Positions 1 through 5,381 of a DNA stretch of 7,874 bases are shown here, piece by piece (within the stretch, counting starts at the first letter, position 1; every line of letters starts with the position of its first letter). The stretch is from an uncultured Lachnospiraceae bacterium (GTDB taxonomy: Bacteria > Bacillota > Clostridia > Lachnospirales > Lachnospiraceae). A model generated the notes under the pieces. It made no database searches. It had not been told where the DNA came from and worked only from the letters and a program-made list of their open reading frames with translations. The translations under genes and the position numbers were made by a program. The DNA is taken from assembly GCA_934394615.1 (NCBI GenBank), contig CAKRRJ010000097.1, forward strand, positions 1 through 7,874. The letters run 5' to 3'.

Positions 1-34
1 TTGGCTTGTAATTTGTGATATTTGATGTATTCAT
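1..34 (-). CDS. 5' end of a gene leaving the window; possibly IS607-type TnpA
   Basis: An ATG at 34-32 opens a frame reading MNTSNITNYKP before the window ends. It is preceded by GGAG (45-42) with a 7-nt gap, and by a reasonable promoter (54-82), so this is a convincing gene start even though only 11 residues are visible. The NYKP segment resembles the start of the MerR-like helix-turn-helix domain of IS607-family serine transposases (typically YKPKEFA...). Eleven residues cannot establish the family. Supporting context: the solute-binding-protein remnant just upstream is cut off abruptly at about position 95, as an insertion here would cause. It could equally be an unrelated small regulator. 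Confidence 0.45.
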   Translation of the reverse strand, partial: MNTSNITNYKP

Positions 35-53
35 AGTATATCTCCATGAGCAC

Positions 54-82
54 ATTTAAACACATATTATCACATTTGACAA
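54..82 (-). promoter_or_regulatory. Promoter for the left-edge gene
   Basis: On the minus strand TTGTCA (82-77) is followed after exactly 17 nt by TTAAAT (59-54). A TG lies one base upstream of the hexamer, giving an extended -10. The predicted start near 47 sits just ahead of the GGAG site at 45-42, so the leader would be only about a dozen bases. The -10 matches consensus at four of six positions, so the call rests on spacing, the TGn element and position. Confidence 0.45.
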
Positions 83-91
83 CTTATTCAG

Positions 92-256
92 TTACTTAAA
101 GTATGTCTCCTCGCCCATCGGAAGTTCCGAAAACAGCATATTTTCAGCACGCTCGTCCGTATAAGACAGCGCACCCATCAGGTCGATTTCTCCGTTCTTC
201 AGCATTTCCAGAAGTTCCGACCATCCGCCCTCTACATACTCATATTTCCATCCGGT
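92..256 (-). pseudogene. Remnant of a family-3 solute-binding (SBP_bac_3) domain
   Basis: The 54 codons read TGWKYEYVEGGW, then a helix SELLEMLKNGEIDLMG, then SYTDERAENMLFSELPMGEETY, and stop at TAA (94-92). This is the characteristic segment of periplasmic amino-acid-type binding domains, which also occur as extracellular sensors on clostridial histidine kinases and GGDEF/EAL proteins: GW.YEYV, a W..LL..L..GEIDLM block, then YT.ER...M.FS..PMG. Neither the N-terminal lobe and signal peptide nor the rest of the domain is present. Upstream the frame is occupied by the NACHT gene in another phase, with a 17-bp overlap. Downstream the similarity ends at about 95. No start signal is visible, so it is almost certainly not expressed as a functional protein. 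I am confident of the family and less so of the exact upstream breakpoint (about 250-262). Confidence 0.75.
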
Positions 257-3200
257 ATTGTTCCATACTCTGTTCCAGACTCCACCGTCTCTGCACACTC
301 GTCTTATACGCTTCCGCGGCATCCGTGAGCCACACATTGATCCAGGCCTCCCGCTGCAAATCTCCTTTATAAATCTGCTGCTGGCGTTCCAGCACATCGC
401 ACACAAAACGATATCCTTCTTCGCCCTCGGCTGCCACATTATTCCACGCACGCGGCAGATATGTGGAAAGGCCGCAGAAATCCCGGTCTTTGAATTCCGG
501 GCACAGGCACAGTTCCGTAAGATTGGCAAGCTCCGGCCAAAGATCCTGATTTTCCACCAGCGCAATCGATTCCACCGGACCCGTGTAACTGCCATCTCCC
601 GGCACCTCCATGTCTGATTCCAGCAGTTCCCGGTAAGCCCGCAGACCTCGGATATCCTGCAGCTGGATTAGCCATCCATACACGGTCACGCGAAATTCTT
701 CCGAGTCCTGTCCAAATGTCCACAGCTGATCCAAAAACAACGGCTTCCAAGCAGCTTCACCAGCTTTATTCTTCACCTGTTTGTTCCGGATTGCCCGCAT
801 CACGGTTTCCGCCGCGCAGATCCAGAGACGACCGTACAGACCCGGCAGCAGTTCCCGGCACACCGCCGATTCATCCGCAAGCTTCACAAACGCTTCGATT
901 GCCTTACGCCGGATGTATTCAGGAACTTTTTCATCCAGCGCAGTCTGCCGCACCGTTTCCAGGCACTCCATACAATGATATTCCCCACACAAAACCAGAT
1001 GAAGTTCCAGCGGATCTCCCTTCAGATTTTTCTCCAGAAGATTATGTTCCACCTCCTGGCGCAGCTCTTCCTCCGTAAGATACCGCCGCAAGAGTTCTTT
1101 CATCTCCGATTCATAAAAATGACCGCCAAAAAACAGCAGTCCCCGAGCCTTTTCTTTCTCCATCGGAAGTTCCAGACGCTGCACAAAATAAATCAGATAA
1201 TAACATTTCCAGTCCCTGCACCGGTATTCTGTATGATTTTCCCAGATCTGGCATCCGGCAAACTCTGCCGAATCGATGTGCTTCTCATAAAATGCTTCCG
1301 CTGCTGTTCTCATAACAGGAGGAATCTCCGAGTCCTTATGCTGCTGCATCCACTGCCACACGATCCGCACCTGAAGCGCCTCCCACGCCTGGTCATCTTC
1401 GGCAAGCAGGTTCATCCATTGTCGCACCGATTTCTGTTTCCCCGCATAAAGGCGGTAGTCCTGGATTACTTCCTGCAAATCGTTCCGGCTTTCCAGGCAG
1501 TAAAAAAGCGTATCCGACTCCTCCACTTCCTGCGGGTTCATATCCTCCACATTCATCCGATTCAGACATTCCTCCAGGAGTTTGAGATAATGCTTCCTGT
1601 CTCCCACGGCCTTCTCATAAGAAACCTCGCCCTCACGCCGGCGTGCTTCATAGTCAATATACGGCCGCACACGGATGATGTTTCCCGTTCTGTCCTGATA
1701 CAGCGTTCGCAGTTCTTCATACACTGAATTCCCAGTGTTCATAAGGTCCAGACAATACGCCGCCTCCGCGTCACTGAAATTCCGCTGCCGGTACTGTTCC
1801 AGAATCCATACTGATATTGCTTCATCCAGAAGAGGCAGAAGAAGATACACCGTCCCATACCTGCCATCCCGATTCACACTGCCCCTCAGCAGCCTGGCAA
1901 ACAGATCCTGCCTCGTTCCCGTCTTCTCAAAATACTGCAATGCTTCCCGTTCCATCGTATGCATACCGTGCATAGCCGAAAGCCTGTAAAAAGTCTCCAT
2001 TGCCAGCCAGTTTTCATCCTTCTGCCCGGAATATGCCTGTTCCATACAGCAAACCGCCCGCTTTACAATTTTATCGATTTCGTAAATATGATTATAAGCC
2101 TGGGTGGCAGTCAGTACATCCAGAAGCCTGCGCGCTGCCGGTGCTGTTGATACAGAACGCAGCGCCAGATTCAGCTCGTAAGACTCATTTCCAAGGCGTT
2201 TTTCCCTCAGACTTACGATGTATGGCAGGCCCTCCAGTAAAAATCCAATTTGTGCATCTGCCTGTCCCAGCAGCCGGATCGCCACATACAGCGGATACCG
2301 CACCTCCGATTCCGTATTCTTCCCAAACCGCTCCAGCAATGTTTCCAGCAATTTCACATCCATCAGTTCTAGATTCAACAGCGCAATCATGGCACGCTCA
2401 TAAACCCAGGATTCCTGTTCTGAACGCAAAACGCCCAAAAGCGCTTCCAGCGCCTCCTTCTGACATCCATACAGCGACGGACTATAACCGAGGAGTAACA
2501 TCGCGTTCTTCAACGAAATTTCATCCTGCGGTTCCCGGATTTCCTTTAAAAGCACTTTTACTGCCGTATAATCCATTCCAAATTCCGCCAGATCATGGAT
2601 CCTGTAGTTCTGATGATGGATCCAGGCATGAAGGCATTTGGTCCTTTCCCATTCCCGAAGCAGCAGCGCGCTTCGATCCGATTCCGGAATCCGGTTCCAG
2701 TCCGTATCCAGAAACAGCGTAAAATCCTGCTGCAGAAACCAGTCCCAGACATCCCCGCTGCAGATCGGCAGCAGATACGAAAGCACATGATGCCAGTTTT
2801 TGCTGATGCCAAGCTCCGGATGTCCCAGGCATACCAGCTCCTGAACCTCCGCAAGCGGACGTTCCGCCAGATATTTTGCCGCCAGATACTCACCAAAATT
2901 ATTGTGCGTAAACTGCCAGTTTCCATCACGAAGCATCCAGATTCCACGGTACTTCAGCAGTTCCCGCTTCTCCGGCGATTGGATCAGGCGCTCATACTCC
3001 GCCTCCGTCAGCACCCGCGTATCCATGGCATGCATAGCCGCCGCAAGCCGCTCCAGCAGCATTTCCGCCTCCGCTATGTTCTCCTCAAAATCCATCTTTC
3101 CCGTCATCCGGTACTTTTCCAGATCCTGACGGAGTTTTCGTTCCGTTAACGTCTGCATCAGCCGGTCACGTTCCGGAATTTCTCCGCATTCCTGATAAAT

Positions 3201-3953
3201 CTGACACAACTCCACCAGATAAAATGGATTTTCCACGACCGTGGAGAGCTGTTTCGCTTCCATCTGCTGCTTCCAGTTCTCGTATGAAATTCCAATTTCT
3301 GTCACATAACGTTCGATCTCCGATTCCGTCAGCGGCTGCATCCACACTGCCTGAAACGCTTCTCCGAAAAGCCCCTCCCGGTAAAAATGGTTTCTCGTAG
3401 AAATCAGGAAGCGTGCCTCCTTATTTTCCTGCTGGTACAGCGCTGCCTGCTTCAGAAAATTCTGCTTGTGCACACCAGCGATTTCATCAAAACCATCAAT
3501 CAGGAAAAATAGATTCTCCTGTTCTTCCGGTTCCACGCCATGCTGCCTTGCCAGCTGCGCCATAGATTCATCCGAATACGTCCGCAGCGGAATCCGCACC
3601 GCCCGCGGCAGGTTCGCATCCTTATAACAACAGACTTCTATCCACTGCAGCTCCTGCGTTTTTCCACATCCTGCCTCTCCCAAAAGGACCACATTCTGAT
3701 GCTCCATGCAGTAATCCAGGAGAGAAAAATCATACACTTCTGCTGAATCTCCATCCACGCCAGGATGCTCCTGCTCTGTACAAAGACGTGGGATATGATG
3801 CGGGAGGTCGCCGGGGGTGTCTGGTGATGGTTTGTTTTTTTCGGGAATGATATGCTTTAAAAGGCTGCCCGCGCCAAGTTTTAAGAGATCGTAGGAAACG
3901 GACAGCTTTATATTGTCCGCAAAGGGGATAAGGAATGGGGGGATGGGGAACAT
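240..3953 (-). CDS. NACHT-domain STAND NTPase, 1237 aa
   Basis: A large signal-transduction NTPase of the NACHT class, the prokaryotic relatives of animal NLR proteins; several bacterial members sense phage and trigger abortive defence. The Walker A motif GEAGCGKT lies at residues 92-99 and Walker B FFLIDGFDEI at 149-158, with the small residue and second acidic pair typical of NACHT. A sensor-1-like RFLISTRNHF lies at 181-190, an NPFYLVELC helix near 240-248, and the conserved FTHNNFGEYLAA at 346-357 closes the NTPase/winged-helix region. Residues about 370-1237 are helix-rich with repeat-like leucine-containing helices (for example LYVAIRLLGQ), probably a HEAT/ARM-like superhelical sensor. 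The first roughly 80 residues match no effector domain I recognise; residues 1-30 are fairly hydrophobic. The ATG at 3953 has AGGAGG eight bases upstream, fixing the start. The final residues YRMEI and the TGA stop come from the out-of-frame solute-binding-protein remnant, so the original C terminus has probably been altered. It is the last gene of the HEPN/ParA-like/P-loop block; a defence role is inference. Confidence 0.9.
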   Translation of the reverse strand: MFPIPPFLIPFADNIKLSVSYDLLKLGAGSLLKHIIPEKNKPSPDTPGDLPHHIPRLCTEQEHPGVDGDSAEVYDFSLLDYCMEHQNVVLLGEAGCGKTQELQWIEVCCYKDANLPRAVRIPLRTYSDESMAQLARQHGVEPEEQENLFFLIDGFDEIAGVHKQNFLKQAALYQQENKEARFLISTRNHFYREGLFGEAFQAVWMQPLTESEIERYVTEIGISYENWKQQMEAKQLSTVVENPFYLVELCQIYQECGEIPERDRLMQTLTERKLRQDLEKYRMTGKMDFEENIAEAEMLLERLAAAMHAMDTRVLTEAEYERLIQSPEKRELLKYRGIWMLRDGNWQFTHNNFGEYLAAKYLAERPLAEVQELVCLGHPELGISKNWHHVLSYLLPICSGDVWDWFLQQDFTLFLDTDWNRIPESDRSALLLREWERTKCLHAWIHHQNYRIHDLAEFGMDYTAVKVLLKEIREPQDEISLKNAMLLLGYSPSLYGCQKEALEALLGVLRSEQESWVYERAMIALLNLELMDVKLLETLLERFGKNTESEVRYPLYVAIRLLGQADAQIGFLLEGLPYIVSLREKRLGNESYELNLALRSVSTAPAARRLLDVLTATQAYNHIYEIDKIVKRAVCCMEQAYSGQKDENWLAMETFYRLSAMHGMHTMEREALQYFEKTGTRQDLFARLLRGSVNRDGRYGTVYLLLPLLDEAISVWILEQYRQRNFSDAEAAYCLDLMNTGNSVYEELRTLYQDRTGNIIRVRPYIDYEARRREGEVSYEKAVGDRKHYLKLLEECLNRMNVEDMNPQEVEESDTLFYCLESRNDLQEVIQDYRLYAGKQKSVRQWMNLLAEDDQAWEALQVRIVWQWMQQHKDSEIPPVMRTAAEAFYEKHIDSAEFAGCQIWENHTEYRCRDWKCYYLIYFVQRLELPMEKEKARGLLFFGGHFYESEMKELLRRYLTEEELRQEVEHNLLEKNLKGDPLELHLVLCGEYHCMECLETVRQTALDEKVPEYIRRKAIEAFVKLADESAVCRELLPGLYGRLWICAAETVMRAIRNKQVKNKAGEAAWKPLFLDQLWTFGQDSEEFRVTVYGWLIQLQDIRGLRAYRELLESDMEVPGDGSYTGPVESIALVENQDLWPELANLTELCLCPEFKDRDFCGLSTYLPRAWNNVAAEGEEGYRFVCDVLERQQQIYKGDLQREAWINVWLTDAAEAYKTSVQRRWSLEQSMEQYRMEI

Positions 3954-3961
3954 GGGAAAAG

Positions 3962-3967
3962 CCTCCT
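3962..3967 (-). promoter_or_regulatory. Ribosome binding site of the NACHT gene
   Basis: A perfect AGGAGG lies eight bases before the ATG at 3953-3951. It is the strongest Shine-Dalgarno sequence in the block and decides the NACHT start. The 44-nt gap to the preceding fragment holds no convincing promoter hexamers, so the gene is probably read from an upstream promoter. Confidence 0.8.
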
Positions 3968-3997
3968 CTCATGGTAAAATAATGGATCTGTTCTTTC

Positions 3998-4366
3998 CTA
4001 TTTCGGTCTCCGCAAAGCGTCCCTTCGCCGCAAACCAAACCCATGCAGATAAATTTCCGGCATATTGATTCTTTCCCAGTACATAATCAATGTGCGGATA
4101 TAGGAATACATAACATCATGTTCCGGACTGATCCGATCGATCTGATCATATGCCATGATCACCCATCGGTCTCTACTTGCGAGAATCTCATCTATTTCAT
4201 CCAAAAAATTCTCCCAGTTTTCCGGATGTTCCTGATACTGTTTTACCTGCAGGAAACTGCGGATATCCTCCATCTCATATTCCGTTGTTTCTCCAAGCTG
4301 CTCAAATGTTTCAAGCAAGACCGTCTTGTCCACTATTCTCCGCATCTCCTTCCTGAGTTTCTCCAA
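3998..4366 (-). CDS. Fragment resembling a P-loop NTPase partner protein
   Basis: The open frame is 122 codons from a TTG at 4366. Other possible starts are ATG 4345 and GTG 4333; the GTG is preceded by AGGAAGGAG about 12 bases upstream and is a plausible translationally coupled start. It overlaps the 3' end of the ParA-like gene by 56 nt. The clearest signal is DRWVIMAYDQIDRI (residues 66-79), a hydrophobic strand ending in acidic residues like a Walker B of the form hhhYDDLDR, followed by an amphipathic helix (IRTLIMYWERIN) and a strand PEIYL. In P-loop proteins found beside KGGVGR-type ATPases I would expect a Walker A upstream and a longer C terminus. Here there is no GxxGxGK[ST], and the last residues (GLRRRDALRRPK) look like out-of-register sequence. 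It is probably truncated at both ends. The family assignment is from memory of motif layout and is tentative; it may simply be a small unknown protein. Confidence 0.5.
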   Translation of the reverse strand: MEKLRKEMRRIVDKTVLLETFEQLGETTEYEMEDIRSFLQVKQYQEHPENWENFLDEIDEILASRDRWVIMAYDQIDRISPEHDVMYSYIRTLIMYWERINMPEIYLHGFGLRRRDALRRPK

Positions 4367-4829
4367 ACCATTGCATAATCCGTTCTGTGATCTCCCGATA
4401 AGGCTGGTCAGACAATTGAATTTTTAAGTCTTCCACTCTGTTCTCATCATATAACGGGATATCTCCAGCTAAAGAAGGTGTATACCGGACAAATACCGGA
4501 TCATGTTCTTCTCCTCTGGCCCGGACTCCCGGCTGCATATCATTGTCATAATACTCTGAACAAAATATTTCATACGATTTTTGCCGGAAGTGTTCTTTTT
4601 CTTTCTCAGACACGGTTCCATTCACCCCACAGGCACTGTCCACCATAATCGCAAACGGTTTATCTGCCTGACTCGTTGCAATGGTTCGTACTGCCTGCTG
4701 AATCCCGAACCACGACTGGAAACTGTCTTTTCCAAAAAGTACCACGCCATGGGGAATCTGTGCCGTAACCACTCCAGCCATATCATGAAACCCTGCTCTG
4801 GAATCAATCAGAATATAATCAATCTCCAC
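4311..4829 (-). CDS. ParA/KGGVGR-like ATPase, N-terminally truncated
   Basis: The longest reading starts at a GTG (4829), because TAG lies two codons upstream. The product of 172 aa begins almost at once with DYILIDSRAGFHDMAGV, the Walker B/switch II strand of ParA/MinD-type deviant Walker ATPases, with the key Asp at residue 9. The DSR.G form is typical of the KGGVGR-motif variant group. Then come GVVLFGKDSFQSWFGI, an AIMVDSACG strand, and VRYTPSLAGDIPLYDE, matching the later part of that fold. The N-terminal third, which should carry the nucleotide-binding KGGVGR loop, is missing, so ATP hydrolysis as a free protein is unlikely. The missing part is replaced by the displaced end of the HEPN gene, which overlaps by 11 nt. 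No good ribosome binding site precedes the GTG. This is most simply a deletion remnant; a diffused regulatory fragment is less likely. Confidence 0.65.
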   Translation of the reverse strand: MEIDYILIDSRAGFHDMAGVVTAQIPHGVVLFGKDSFQSWFGIQQAVRTIATSQADKPFAIMVDSACGVNGTVSEKEKEHFRQKSYEIFCSEYYDNDMQPGVRARGEEHDPVFVRYTPSLAGDIPLYDENRVEDLKIQLSDQPYREITERIMQWFGETQEGDAENSGQDGLA

Positions 4830-4959
4830 GTTCTACCACATACCATTTTACAGATGCATTGATCCCTGATGGCAGATTTTGATCTTCCACATGCAGCTCG
4901 CGAATCTTATCAAATAAATCCTTTGTCCACGCTTCTGCACCATCTACAAATACCATAAC
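4819..4959 (-). pseudogene. Frame-displaced C-terminal part of the HEPN gene
   Basis: In the frame one base off the HEPN reading, a protein-like sequence continues: VFVDGAEAWTKDLFDKI, then RELHVEDQNLP and a tail ending VKWYVVERGD before TGA (4821-4819). The helix AEAWTKDLFDKIRELHV has the look of the last helix of HEPN proteins, whereas the in-frame reading turns into Cys/Arg-rich sequence (RCFCYGICRWCRSV). Removing one base from the A5 run at 4960-4964 would join the two into a 163-aa protein. The same frame could be opened separately from an ATG at 4998, but no convincing ribosome binding site supports that. Confidence 0.55.
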
Positions 4960-5311
4960 AAAAACACCTCTGATATCGTCTCGATGGATGATCCTCATAA
5001 AGTTTTGACGGCATTATAGCCTCAGGCATTGCAGACGCAAGACCACTGTCTATAGCAGCCCAGGCATTAAGAAGAGAGGATACCAAGTTCCAGTCTTTAT
5101 CTATACCATGTACAGACGGCTTCAGCTGATATTTCCAGTATAATAATGCCTTCTGCGCACATTCCACAGAAAATGCATAATGACAAAGGGCATTTTCATA
5201 TGCATCTGCGTCTCTCAGAATCTCCGCATCACGAATATGCCGTAATGCTGCCGCCGGATAATTGTCATTTGCATTTTGTGGATTCCTGGTATTATTCCCT
5301 CTGCCAGCCAT
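4910..5311 (-). CDS. HEPN-like domain protein, frameshifted at its 3' end
   Basis: The 133-aa reading begins MAGRGNNTRN at ATG 5311-5309. Residues 18-90 show the layout of a HEPN helical bundle: YPAAALRHIRDAEIL, then AYENALCHYAFSVECAQKALLYW (the helix carrying the A..CAQKALL signature) and VHGIDKDWNLVSSLL in place of the usual KTHDL..LL turn. HEPN proteins occur as toxin RNases or as partners of nucleotidyltransferases and other defence ATPases. I see no clear RxxxxxH catalytic motif, so a non-catalytic or binding member is likely. After about residue 117 the frame departs from family-like sequence; the proper C terminus continues in another frame (4819-4959). The gene heads the HEPN, ParA-like, P-loop, NACHT block and has a good promoter 28 bases upstream. 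The only ribosome-binding candidate, GGATAAG, is weak. Either decay, phase variation or a sequencing error in a homopolymer could explain the shift. Confidence 0.65.
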   Translation of the reverse strand: MAGRGNNTRNPQNANDNYPAAALRHIRDAEILRDADAYENALCHYAFSVECAQKALLYWKYQLKPSVHGIDKDWNLVSSLLNAWAAIDSGLASAMPEAIMPSKLYEDHPSRRYQRCFCYGICRWCRSVDKGFI

Positions 5312-5327
5312 ATCTTATCCGTATGAA

Positions 5328-5343
5328 ATAATAAATTTATTAT
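5328..5343. repeat. 16-bp perfect palindrome over the HEPN promoter -10
   Basis: ATAATAAATTTATTAT is its own reverse complement and overlaps five of the six bases of the -10 (5339-5344) and the predicted transcription start. A dyad in that position could be an operator for repression of the HEPN/NACHT block. It is made only of A and T, where such palindromes arise easily by chance, so the evidence is positional. Confidence 0.35.
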
Positions 5344-5367
5344 AAAACGAATATGTTTTCTGTACAA
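5339..5367 (-). promoter_or_regulatory. Promoter of the HEPN/ParA-like/NACHT block
   Basis: On the minus strand TTGTAC (5367-5362) is followed by exactly 17 nt and a consensus TATAAT (5344-5339). The start site would be near 5332, about 20 bases before the HEPN ATG. It lies in the 70-bp gap behind the ATPase gene, where no hairpin terminator is seen, so some read-through from that gene is possible. No comparable promoter precedes the later genes of the block. Confidence 0.7.
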
Positions 5368-5381
5368 TTAAGCTTTATGTG

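Noticed and set aside
256..595. Upstream part of the minus-strand open frame running from 595 to 92
   Set aside because: Only the last 54 codons resemble a protein family. The Arg/Trp-rich upstream part is the NACHT gene read out of frame.
975..2722. Long plus-strand open frames opposite the NACHT gene (975-1727 and 2000-2722)
   Set aside because: They lack ribosome binding sites, have low-complexity Pro/Arg/His-rich translations, and lie fully antisense to a gene with clear motifs; they are shadows of its codon bias.
4044..4862. Plus-strand open frames opposite the ParA-like and P-loop fragments
   Set aside because: No ribosome binding sites and no recognisable domains; the minus strand carries the family-like motifs.
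5312..5381. Terminator between the ATPase gene and the HEPN gene
   Set aside because: Only AT-rich dyads and an AAGCTT site are present; there is no GC stem followed by a T run.
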